The notes below the pieces were generated by a model, which saw only the letters and a list, made by a program, of their open reading frames with translations, was not told where the DNA came from and ran no database searches. 6,043 nucleotides of DNA from Planctomycetales bacterium (GTDB lineage: Bacteria; Planctomycetota; Phycisphaerae; SM23-33), in NCBI GenBank assembly GCA_030673005.1, contig DAOVFI010000161.1, positions 1 to 6,043 of the forward strand, given 5' to 3'. Numbering within the stretch: position 1 is the first letter of the stretch; every line of letters starts with the position of its first letter. A program made the position numbers and the translations under genes. Below, piece after piece: positions 1 to 5,703 of this stretch.

Positions 1-59
1 ATCAGCAACGCCAGAATACCCCTCCGTGCGGCAGCGGATTTACTTATATCACTTACCAT
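1..59 (-). CDS. Start of a divergently transcribed gene, product unknown (partial)
   Basis: On the minus strand an ATG at 59-57 opens a frame with no stop to the left edge, giving 19 complete codons (MVSDISKSAAARRGILALL). A short polar N-terminus with an Arg-Arg pair leading into Ile/Leu/Ala residues resembles the start of a signal peptide or first membrane helix. A weak AGGA lies about 11 nt upstream on that strand. The gene would diverge from lnt across a 247-nt intergenic region. The fragment is too short to identify a family, and 19 open codons can occur by chance, so the call is tentative. Confidence 0.4.
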   Translation of the reverse strand, partial: MVSDISKSAAARRGILALL

Positions 60-75
60 ACGAGTTGTTATCCTA

Positions 76-88
76 TGCCACCGGCCGG
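76..88. repeat. Left copy of a 13-bp direct repeat
   Basis: TGCCACCGGCCGG here matches TGCCACCCGCCGG at 206-218 at 12 of 13 positions. The two copies bracket the hairpin cluster at 106-205. The copy contains the palindrome CCGGCCGG. It may be the edge of a composite repeat element, or the remnant of an adjacent repeat unit. Confidence 0.45.
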
Positions 89-105
89 CATTATTCCAGA
101 ACATA

Positions 106-185
106 GTGGCACGGGCGTCTCGCCCGTGAAACGTGTTCACGATCTATAGTATTGAAGAGCATCATGGCCGAGACGGCCATGCCAC
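106..185. repeat. Nested-hairpin palindromic repeat (REP/BIME-like)
   Basis: The outer arms are GTGGCA (106-111) and TGCCAC (180-185), a perfect 6-bp inverted repeat. Each end is also its own hairpin with an 8-bp perfect stem and a 3-nt loop: CACGGGCG-TCT-CGCCCGTG (110-128) and CATGGCCG-AGA-CGGCCATG (163-181). Read on the same strand, the two 23-nt arms (106-128, and the reverse complement of 163-185) agree at 19 positions. The four differences form two compensated base pairs, so both stems are preserved. A 34-nt spacer (129-162) separates the arms. This layout resembles bacterial interspersed mosaic elements built from two opposed REP units. No transposase is present in the window. Calling it a planctomycete-type dispersed repeat comes from general recollection and was not searched. 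Confidence 0.75.
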
Positions 186-218
186 GGCCAAACTTCGTTT
201 GACCGTGCCACCCGCCGG
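185..218. repeat. Third hairpin plus right copy of the 13-bp direct repeat
   Basis: Directly abutting the nested-hairpin repeat, 185-192 pairs with 198-205 (8-bp stem, one C-A mismatch, loop CTTCG). The right-hand direct repeat copy TGCCACCCGCCGG then lies at 206-218. Three consecutive hairpins separated by TGCCAC-type words suggest one composite element spanning about 76-218 rather than unrelated palindromes. Confidence 0.5.
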
Positions 219-242
219 AATATCGATGACCGTGTTGTTAAC

Positions 243-271
243 TTGACCAGGAAGGCGATACTGACGAAAAT
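243..271 (+). promoter_or_regulatory. Possible sigma-70-type promoter for lnt
   Basis: TTGACC (243-248) is followed after 17 nt by GAAAAT (266-271), matching the two consensus hexamers at 5 and 4 positions of 6. An overlapping alternative is TTGTTA (235-240), a 16-nt spacer, then GATACT (257-262). Either would begin transcription a few tens of bases before the lnt start. Both -10 elements are weak, so the position is uncertain. Confidence 0.35.
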
Positions 272-295
272 ACCGCCGGTTTATTCTGGTCCATT

Positions 296-299
296 GAGG
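296..299 (+). promoter_or_regulatory. Ribosome-binding site supporting the GTG start of lnt
   Basis: GAGG sits 7 nt before the GTG at 307. It is the best Shine-Dalgarno match near the beginning of the open frame and supports this non-ATG start. Confidence 0.6.
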
Positions 300-306
300 T
301 TGTTTA

Positions 307-2139
307 GTGAGCAAGCGTCGTCACTCATTGAATCCGGCCAAGGTCAAGGCCGATATTGAGGCTCTTGAAAAGAACCCGCCACCGGAGGTTTTTAAGGGCC
401 GGCTTGACATCCGTCGCCGACTCAGCGTGGCGTTGTTGTCCATACTCAGCAGCGCCGTCCTGCTGATATGCTTCGCCCCGTTCGACAGATGGTATCTGGC
501 ATACGTAGCCCTTGTGCCGTGGGGACTTGCCGTAATCGGAGGGCACAAGGGGCGATGGGCGATTCTCTGGTGCTGGCTGGGAGGGGTGATCTTCTGGGCG
601 GCGGGGATCTACTGGCTGACCTGGATTACTTTTATCGGCTACATCCTGCTTCTCCCGCTGCTGGGTGTTTATTGGTTGGTGGCGGGGGTGGTGATTCGCC
701 GGGCTTTTGGCAGGGGCTGGCCCATGTTTGTAACGCTGCCGGTGGTGTGGGTGGCGCTTGAATATGCAAGGTCCTTTACACTATGGCCGGCGTTACCCGT
801 CGATTTGAGCGGCTTCCCGTGGTTCTTCCTGGCACACAGCCAGCATACCTGCACCGGCCTGATCCAGCTGACCGACATCACGGGTCAGTACGGCGTTTCG
901 TTCTTTGTCGCCATGGTCAACGGTGCGATTATCGACGTTCTGGCCCAGCCGCTGTTCGTCAGGACTTCCGGCGGGGGGCGGTTGACTCGCAAGATCGGCG
1001 TCGCCGTCGGCGCCTGCGCAGTGGCGGCTGCGGCGATGCTGGGATACGGTGCGTACCGACTTAACCAGAATACTACCCACCCGGGACCGAAGATCGGCGT
1101 GGTGCAACTGGCGTTTCCGGTTTCACTGTTTCAGAAGGGCGCATCTCCGCAGGATATATTCGACGCACACGTCGATAACACCAGCCCGTTGGCGGATGCC
1201 GGTTGCAATATAGTTTTCTGGCCGGAGAGCATGTTGAGTTTCGGAAATATGGACCCGGGCTACTGGCGGGATTTTGACCCGGACGCAATCAATCCGCGCG
1301 ATCCGTCCAGACCGGCGTACAGCCCGGAGCAGCAGGAACATATCCGCACATATCAGAGCAACCTCCGCACGCTGCACGGACTGATAAAAAATTTAGGTTG
1401 CCCTCTCCTTGCCGGCGGGGGGATGCCGGCGGGACGACCCGGGCCGGAGACGGGCAGGAGCAACTCCGCTTTGCTGCTGGACCTTAACGAGAAGGGGCAA
1501 CTCTGCCTGAAGGGGCGGTACGACAAGATGCACCTGGTGCCTTTCAGCGAGTGTGTGCCGTTTCGTGAGTCATGGCCCGATCTTCACGCGTTAGTCCGCC
1601 GGTTCGTTCCGGGGGTCATGCCGCAACTGGAGCCGGGAAAGTCCGTGGTGCGGTTTGAGATTCCCTATAATGGCCAGACGGTCCGTTTTGCCGTGCCAAT
1701 CTGTTACGAAGGCACTTTCGCCCGCGTCTGCCGGCGGTTGGTGATGTCTGGCCGCCAAAAGCGAATCGATATGCTGGTGAATCTTTCCAACGACGGCTGG
1801 TTTATATATAATCACTCCGAGAAGCCTCACGCCGGAACGGAACTGGCCCAACACCTTACGTTGTATAAATTTCGGGCGATTGAGTTTCGCGTGCCTGTTA
1901 TACGCGTCGTCAATACCGGCATAAGCGCACACATAGATTCCTGCGGACGAATTTGCGACGTGATCGAACATAACGGCGTACGGGAAATGGTGGCCGGGAA
2001 TATGGCTGTACAAATACTTGTGGACGATCGAGTTTCGGTATATAGTCTCATCGGCGATATTTTCGCTCAGGTGGTTTGTCTTATCGCCGTGGTGGGAGTT
2101 GTGATAATATTCAGGCGGCCCCGGACAAGAGAAAAATAA
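307..2139 (+). CDS. lnt: Apolipoprotein N-acyltransferase
   Basis: Lnt is an inner-membrane enzyme that moves an acyl chain from phospholipid to the N-terminal diacylglyceryl-cysteine of lipoproteins, the last maturation step. The protein is 610 residues, longer than the usual 500-550. Residues 1-38 are a basic cytoplasmic extension. Hydrophobic segments cover roughly 39-215, with further ones near 231-250 and 579-602. The carbon-nitrogen hydrolase domain spans about 262-575. The catalytic triad is visible: Glu307 in FWPES, Lys407 in YDKMHLVPF and Cys466 in VPICYEG. NLSNDGWF (492-499) and the VVNTGIS segment (534-540) are also family hallmarks. The Glu-to-Lys interval is about 100 residues against about 68 in the E. 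coli enzyme, because of an Asp/Pro-rich insertion near 314-346. The GTG start is supported by GAGG at 296-299. The stop codon overlaps the ribosome-binding site of the next gene, so the pair is probably co-transcribed. Confidence 0.96.
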   Translation: MSKRRHSLNPAKVKADIEALEKNPPPEVFKGRLDIRRRLSVALLSILSSAVLLICFAPFDRWYLAYVALVPWGLAVIGGHKGRWAILWCWLGGVIFWAAGIYWLTWITFIGYILLLPLLGVYWLVAGVVIRRAFGRGWPMFVTLPVVWVALEYARSFTLWPALPVDLSGFPWFFLAHSQHTCTGLIQLTDITGQYGVSFFVAMVNGAIIDVLAQPLFVRTSGGGRLTRKIGVAVGACAVAAAAMLGYGAYRLNQNTTHPGPKIGVVQLAFPVSLFQKGASPQDIFDAHVDNTSPLADAGCNIVFWPESMLSFGNMDPGYWRDFDPDAINPRDPSRPAYSPEQQEHIRTYQSNLRTLHGLIKNLGCPLLAGGGMPAGRPGPETGRSNSALLLDLNEKGQLCLKGRYDKMHLVPFSECVPFRESWPDLHALVRRFVPGVMPQLEPGKSVVRFEIPYNGQTVRFAVPICYEGTFARVCRRLVMSGRQKRIDMLVNLSNDGWFIYNHSEKPHAGTELAQHLTLYKFRAIEFRVPVIRVVNTGISAHIDSCGRICDVIEHNGVREMVAGNMAVQILVDDRVSVYSLIGDIFAQVVCLIAVVGVVIIFRRPRTREK

Positions 2140-2142
2140 GGA
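2137..2142 (+). promoter_or_regulatory. Ribosome-binding site overlapping the lnt stop
   Basis: TAAGGA contains the lnt stop codon (TAA) and lies 9 nt before the ATG at 2152. It favours that ATG over an in-frame TTG at 2143, which would leave no spacing. The arrangement suggests translational coupling of the two genes. Confidence 0.7.
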
Positions 2143-2151
2143 TTGAATATA

Positions 2152-3294
2152 ATGAAAAGTATTTTGCGTCGTTGTGTCGGACTTTTTTCGATCGTAACGG
2201 TAGCGATGTCGGTCGGCTGTAATACGCGGCAGGCCGAAACCGGACCGGACCCGCAGCGGGCATATTTTGACGCTCGTGCCACTCTGCGCCAAGCCGCTGA
2301 AGACCCCGACCCCAAGGTGCGGACAAATGCTCTGGAGGCGCTGGCTCAAACGGAAGGACCGGCCGCCGGGGCTATAATGATGCAGTCCCTGCGCGACGAG
2401 CGCGAGCCTGTCAGGTTCGCCGCCGCCCTGGCGATCGGGGACGTCCGTTACGGACCGGCAAAGCCGATATTGCTGACGATGATTAAGGAGTCCGCCTCGC
2501 ATCCCAAACTGATGTGCTCGCTGATCTACGCCCTTCACCGCCTGGGCGACGATACCTACACCGGCGAACTCGGCAGCATGCTCCACCACAAGGACAAATG
2601 GGTTCGGGCAACCACTGCAATGATCATGGGCAGAATAGGCGAACCGAGCGCAATAGAACCGCTCAAATACCGCCAGCGAATGGATCACGATCCCGTCGTC
2701 ATACTTCAGATTGTCGAGGCGCTGGCGCGTCTTGGGGACAACATCGCCGCCGTCAGACTGGAGGCCTATGCCAGGAGCCGGAAATACGAGGACAGCATTA
2801 TAGCAATCAAGGCGCTTGGCCTGGTGGCGAACCCGAGATCGGCGCTGATGCTGCGACGGTTGATGAACGATCGCAGGGCCGAACCGGCGATGCGTGTAGT
2901 GGCGGCAGAAAGCCTGGCGCGAATGGGTGAAAAGGTAACGGACGACCTGCCGCGTCGGTCCGCCACCGACCCGGAAGGTGTACTGAGGAAGGCTCGCGGT
3001 AAAAATATCCGCATCCGACAGATCGAGATTACCAGCCTCCAGACCCTCGCCATACTGTCGCTGGCGTACGTAGATGACCCGCAGGCCCTCGAGACGCTTG
3101 TTCCACTGTTGCGGTCGTCAAACGGCGTTGTTCGGGTTGCCTCGGCCAAGAGTCTTTTACAGTTGTTAAAGGCGTACAAATCGACGCATCGCCTGGAAGC
3201 GAAGAAACCGATTGAAAAGCCGGCCGAAAAAAAAACCCCGACCACTATGCCCGCAAAAGCGCCGCGATTGCATACCGCCGGTGGTAAAGATTAA
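2152..3294 (+). CDS. HEAT-repeat lipoprotein of unknown function
   Basis: The 380-residue product begins with a lipoprotein signal: basic residues (K2, R6, R7), a hydrophobic core at about 9-21, then SVGC with the candidate lipidated cysteine at 23. The mature part (about 41-340) is made of helical HEAT/PBS-lyase-type repeats of roughly 30 residues. Recurring signatures include DPDPKVRTNALEAL, EPVRFAAALAIGD, DKWVRATTAMIMGRIGEP, VVILQIVEALARLGD and NGVVRVASAKSLL. Residues 343-380 are a Lys/Pro/Ala-rich tail, probably disordered. Such repeats normally form a curved protein-binding scaffold; no catalytic motif is visible. The predicted location is the periplasm, membrane-anchored. A lipoprotein directly after lnt fits, since it would be an Lnt substrate, but I do not know its specific role. 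The ATG at 2152 is chosen for its spacing to TAAGGA. Confidence 0.85.
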   Translation: MKSILRRCVGLFSIVTVAMSVGCNTRQAETGPDPQRAYFDARATLRQAAEDPDPKVRTNALEALAQTEGPAAGAIMMQSLRDEREPVRFAAALAIGDVRYGPAKPILLTMIKESASHPKLMCSLIYALHRLGDDTYTGELGSMLHHKDKWVRATTAMIMGRIGEPSAIEPLKYRQRMDHDPVVILQIVEALARLGDNIAAVRLEAYARSRKYEDSIIAIKALGLVANPRSALMLRRLMNDRRAEPAMRVVAAESLARMGEKVTDDLPRRSATDPEGVLRKARGKNIRIRQIEITSLQTLAILSLAYVDDPQALETLVPLLRSSNGVVRVASAKSLLQLLKAYKSTHRLEAKKPIEKPAEKKTPTTMPAKAPRLHTAGGKD

Positions 3295-3322
3295 AATAAT
3301 AGGCGGCGATAATCCCGAAGCA

Positions 3323-3335
3323 AGGCGTGTCGCCT
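3323..3335. other. Small hairpin after the HEAT gene
   Basis: AGGCG-TGT-CGCCT forms a perfect 5-bp stem with a 3-nt loop, 28 nt past the stop codon. It is followed by an A-rich, not T-rich, run, so it is not a standard intrinsic terminator for the plus strand. It could protect the mRNA 3' end or be a remnant of a dispersed repeat. Confidence 0.35.
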
Positions 3336-3347
3336 GATGAAAAAGGA

Positions 3348-3385
3348 AGGGAAGGATTGTATTTCCCTCGCCGGTAAGGGTTTTT
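3348..3385 (+). terminator. Weak terminator-like structure with two alternative pairings
   Basis: CCCT (3365-3368) can pair with AGGG (3377-3380), immediately followed by five T residues (3381-3385), a short intrinsic-terminator arrangement. TTCCCT (3363-3368) can alternatively pair with AGGGAA (3348-3353). The two pairings exclude each other. The terminator stem has only 4 bp, so termination here is doubtful. Confidence 0.25.
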
Positions 3386-3447
3386 CCGGTTATTATTGCG
3401 ATGCTGGCAATCGCGCCGCACGGGCAAATGGAAAACAGGAAATTTTC

Positions 3448-3475
3448 TTGACTCGCCCTGCAACGGGCGTAGAAT
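3448..3475 (+). promoter_or_regulatory. Strong sigma-70-type promoter of the coiled-coil/mreB unit
   Basis: TTGACT (3448-3453), a 16-nt spacer and TAGAAT (3470-3475) match the consensus hexamers at 5 of 6 positions each. The 20 or so bases before the -35 box are rich in A and T tracts (3426-3447), like an UP element. Transcription should begin near 3482. It is the best promoter in the window and lies upstream of three co-directional genes ending in mreB. Confidence 0.7.
3454..3469. promoter_or_regulatory. Inverted repeat filling the promoter spacer, possible operator
   Basis: CGCCC-TGCAAC-GGGCG is a perfect 5-bp inverted repeat that occupies exactly the 16 nt between the -35 and -10 hexamers. 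A dimeric regulator bound here would sit on the face between the two boxes, as MerR-type regulators do, although those usually have a longer 19-20 nt spacer. No regulator gene is in the window. Confidence 0.4.
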
Positions 3476-3480
3476 CAACA

Positions 3481-3549
3481 ATGTCGTACGTAAGAATGGC
3501 TTACTGTCCTGAGGATTGCGTGAAGATGGTTGGATTCCACGCTTTGTAA
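3481..3549 (+). CDS. Possible 22-codon leader ORF
   Basis: An ATG at 3481, at the predicted transcription start, opens a 22-codon frame ending in TAA at 3547-3549. It has no upstream ribosome-binding site, so it would have to be read as a leaderless message. The peptide contains a CPEDC motif (Cys-x3-Cys). Its stop codon overlaps the AAGGAG of the following gene, the same stop/ribosome-binding overlap seen at lnt (2137) and at the end of the coiled-coil gene (4399). A hairpin GTAAG-AATGG-CTTAC (3490-3504) lies inside it. It may be a coupled leader peptide, or simply untranslated leader with a chance frame. Confidence 0.3.
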   Translation: MSYVRMAYCPEDCVKMVGFHAL

Positions 3550-3553
3550 GGAG
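3548..3553 (+). promoter_or_regulatory. Ribosome-binding site fixing the TTG start at 3562
   Basis: AAGGAG is a near-perfect Shine-Dalgarno sequence 8 nt upstream of the TTG. There is no ATG at a suitable distance, so TTG is the likely initiator. Confidence 0.8.
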
Positions 3554-3561
3554 ACTCTCAG

Positions 3562-4401
3562 TTGAGTACCTTGACAAAAATCTGTATCGTGGTGCTGGTT
3601 GTGTTGTTACTGTTTGCATGTCCGATTTTTATCCAGCAGGCGGTCGAACCGGTTAACTGGAAGCGGGTTGCCGAAGGTCAGAGGCAGCGAGCCGAGATAG
3701 CTGCAGCGTCGGTCAGGAACAACATGCAAGTCACCGAAGTCTGGAGGGGCATGTACCAGAGTGAAAAGAAAGACCGCCTGAAAGACGCCAAGGACCACAT
3801 CAGCGACATCGGCGACAAGGATAACCAGATCAGTCGGCTGAACGGGCAGGTGGCCGTTCTGTCGGGACGGATGAATGAATTCTCCGTCTCCCTGAAAGTC
3901 GCCGAAGACAACCTGACCGGGCAGATCGGACTGAACAGGACACTCTCGAATCATCTCAAAGCCGAGCAGCGCAGAACCATCACCCTGAGAGACCAGCTTC
4001 GCCATGCCCAGCATACCATCAAGGAACAAATGGCGCATCACGACATTCTTATCAGGTCCGTAAGGGTTCTGAAGGAGCAGGTTGCAGAGAAGGATACCGA
4101 GATTGCGGACCTTCGTTCAAAACTGGAAGCCGGCGGAGCCAAAGTGGCCGTCGGTGAAACTGTAGTAGCGCCGGCGAAGATCGAAGCAAATATTACCGCC
4201 GTCAGGGGCGACGTGGCAAGCCTGGATATAGGCTCGGGCTCGGGCGTAAAGAAGAACATGGAGTTCATTATCTTTCGCGGTGCGGATTTTGTCGCACATC
4301 TGCGGATCGCCGACGTTGGAGTTACGAGTTCGGCGGGGATCATCTACGACGCTACACGGGCGGTGAAAGTGAACGATAAAGCCGCTACCAGCCTGGACTG
4401 A
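3562..4401 (+). CDS. Membrane-anchored coiled-coil protein, MreC-like in layout
   Basis: This is a 279-residue protein of no family I can name. Residues 7-25 are strongly hydrophobic (membrane anchor). About 38-190 is charged, heptad-rich helix, a predicted long coiled coil outside the membrane. Residues 206-275 form a compact beta-rich domain with a glycine-rich stretch (DIGSGSGVKK) and FIIFRG. An anchor, a coiled coil and a terminal beta domain are the general plan of MreC, and the gene is two genes upstream of mreB. However, it lacks a clear second beta domain, and I see no MreC signature strong enough to use the name. LFAC at 17-20 also fits a permissive lipobox, so it could be a lipoprotein. 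The TTG start is supported by AAGGAG. It probably acts with the small membrane protein and MreB. Confidence 0.85.
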   Translation: MSTLTKICIVVLVVLLLFACPIFIQQAVEPVNWKRVAEGQRQRAEIAAASVRNNMQVTEVWRGMYQSEKKDRLKDAKDHISDIGDKDNQISRLNGQVAVLSGRMNEFSVSLKVAEDNLTGQIGLNRTLSNHLKAEQRRTITLRDQLRHAQHTIKEQMAHHDILIRSVRVLKEQVAEKDTEIADLRSKLEAGGAKVAVGETVVAPAKIEANITAVRGDVASLDIGSGSGVKKNMEFIIFRGADFVAHLRIADVGVTSSAGIIYDATRAVKVNDKAATSLD

Positions 4402-4414
4402 AAGGATATTTCCA

Positions 4415-4600
4415 ATGGCTATAATGTCTTCCGGACAGATTCCGGTGGTAAGGGTTAAGCCGCAGCCAAACATATATACACTCCTGCTGATTCTGGCTAT
4501 TGTCTTCCTGGCCGCCGCTGTCGGCATCGTGATGTACGACCTTATGACGACCTACGAAATGACCTTTGCAGAACTGTTCACGGGTCGGGAAATTGTATAG
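4415..4600 (+). CDS. Small single-span membrane protein (61 aa)
   Basis: The ORF starts at an ATG 8 nt after AAGGA (4402-4406), a ribosome-binding site that overlaps the preceding TGA stop, so translational coupling is likely. Residues 1-19 are polar with basic residues R13 and K15. Residues 21-42 form one hydrophobic helix. Residues 43-61 form a short polar tail, probably outside the membrane by the positive-inside rule. I recognise no family. Its place between the coiled-coil gene and mreB, with 13-nt and 38-nt gaps, suggests a role in the same membrane complex. It is far too short to be MreD, which normally has several spans and about 160 residues. Confidence 0.75.
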   Translation: MAIMSSGQIPVVRVKPQPNIYTLLLILAIVFLAAAVGIVMYDLMTTYEMTFAELFTGREIV

Positions 4601-4638
4601 CAGTCCGTGGTGAAAGTGCTGCGAAAGACCGTCAAGCC

Positions 4639-5703
4639 ATGATATTCGATTCCATTCTGGGCTTGTTCTCGATGGATATGGGCATCGACCTTGGCACGTG
4701 CAACACGCTTGTGTGTGTTCGCGGGCAGGGGATAGTGTTGAACGAGCCTTCGGTAGTGGCCGTCAAACGCGGTACGAACAAGGTCGTTGAAACCATTGAC
4801 GGTTTGGCGGTGGGGCTGGTAGCCAAGGAAATGCTGGGCAAAACGCCCGGGTCCATAAGAGCAATCCGCCCGATGAAGGACGGCGTAATTGCCGATTTCG
4901 ACATTACCGAGGCGATGCTCGGATACTTCATTCGCAAGGTTCATCGTCGTGGTTCTCTGGCGCATCCTCGCGTTGTGATAGCGGTTCCTTCGGGAATTAC
5001 CGCTGTGGAGAAGCGGGCCGTGCTTAATTCGGCCGAGCGCGCCCGCGCCAGACGAGTGTACCTCGTCGATGAACCAATGGCCGCCGCAATCGGCGCCGAC
5101 CTGCCCATCGCCGAGCCGACCGCCTCGATGATAGTGGACATCGGGGGTGGGACCACCGAAGTGGCCATCATTTCCCTGGCCGACATCAGCGTCTGCGAGT
5201 CGATTCGCGTCGCCGGCGACGACATGGACGAAGCCATCACCGCGCACATGAAACGCACCTATAACCTTATGATCGGCGAGCAGACGTCCGAGAGAATCAA
5301 GATCAGCGTAGGTTCAGCCGCCCCCGGTCAAGCCGACGATGAACTGACCACGGAAGTCCGTGGCAGGGACATGATCTCAGGCCTTCCGCGCAAGACGCTC
5401 ATCTCCGCTGAAGAGGTCCGCGAAGCGATGCGTGAGCCTATCGGCTCCATCATCGATTGCGTTATGCGCACACTGGAGCGGGCCGAACCGGAACTGGCCG
5501 CTGACCTTGTGGACAACGGTATCGTTTTGTGCGGCGGCGGGGCAATGCTGCGGGGGATTGATACGGTCATTTCAAACGCTACAGGTCTGGACGTGCGGAT
5601 CGCCGACGAACCGCTTACCGTCGTCGCCAGGGGCACGGCTGTGTACCTGGATAACATCGACAGGTTAAGAAAGACGATGGATTCCGGCGAAGACCAGTTC
5701 TGA
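4639..5703 (+). CDS. mreB: Rod-shape-determining actin homologue MreB
   Basis: MreB is the bacterial actin that polymerises on the inner membrane face and steers peptidoglycan synthesis during elongation. At 354 residues it is normal family length. Visible elements are an amphipathic membrane-binding start (residues 1-13), phosphate-1 loop GIDLGTCNT (15-23), GIVLNEPSVVAV (31-42), RPMKDGVIADFD (77-88), VDEPMAAAIG (143-152) with the presumed catalytic Glu145, phosphate-2 loop DIGGGTTEV (167-175), GEQTSERIK (213-221) and adenosine-binding GGGAMLRG (299-306). All nucleotide-binding motifs look intact. The start codon is set by homology, since the upstream match GAAAG (4623-4627) is weak. No mreC, mreD, pbp2 or rodA follows; a gene-free stretch and a tRNA do. 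Transcription probably comes from the promoter at 3448. Confidence 0.97.
   Translation: MIFDSILGLFSMDMGIDLGTCNTLVCVRGQGIVLNEPSVVAVKRGTNKVVETIDGLAVGLVAKEMLGKTPGSIRAIRPMKDGVIADFDITEAMLGYFIRKVHRRGSLAHPRVVIAVPSGITAVEKRAVLNSAERARARRVYLVDEPMAAAIGADLPIAEPTASMIVDIGGGTTEVAIISLADISVCESIRVAGDDMDEAITAHMKRTYNLMIGEQTSERIKISVGSAAPGQADDELTTEVRGRDMISGLPRKTLISAEEVREAMREPIGSIIDCVMRTLERAEPELAADLVDNGIVLCGGGAMLRGIDTVISNATGLDVRIADEPLTVVARGTAVYLDNIDRLRKTMDSGEDQF

Noticed and set aside
60..306. CRISPR array, because of repeated palindromic words
   Set aside because: There are only two arms, in inverted and not direct orientation, with no regular spacers; a REP/BIME-type element fits better.
2143..2151. TTG at 2143 as the start of the HEAT lipoprotein
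   Set aside because: It follows the ribosome-binding site with no spacing; the ATG at 2152 has a normal 9-nt spacing and gives a typical signal-peptide start.
1591..2688. A 365-codon open frame on the minus strand crossing the end of lnt and the first half of the HEAT gene
   Set aside because: It lies opposite two well-supported genes, shows no recognisable motif or membrane pattern, and its composition (many His, Arg, Cys) is typical of an antisense shadow in GC-rich coding sequence.
3337..3480. N-terminal extension of the 22-codon ORF to an ATG at 3337 (70 codons in total)
   Set aside because: It would run through the promoter and the hairpins at 3348-3385, and the encoded residues show no domain. 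Only the part after the predicted transcription start is worth keeping as a possibility.
3410..3560. Riboswitch, especially a cyclic-di-GMP type, in the leader of the coiled-coil gene
   Set aside because: A CACGGGCAAA-like string occurs at about 3419-3427, but the rest of the conserved core is missing and the string lies upstream of the likely transcription start.
4552..5247. A 231-codon minus-strand frame opposite mreB
   Set aside because: mreB is unambiguous on the plus strand; the antisense translation has no family features and also runs across the gap before mreB.
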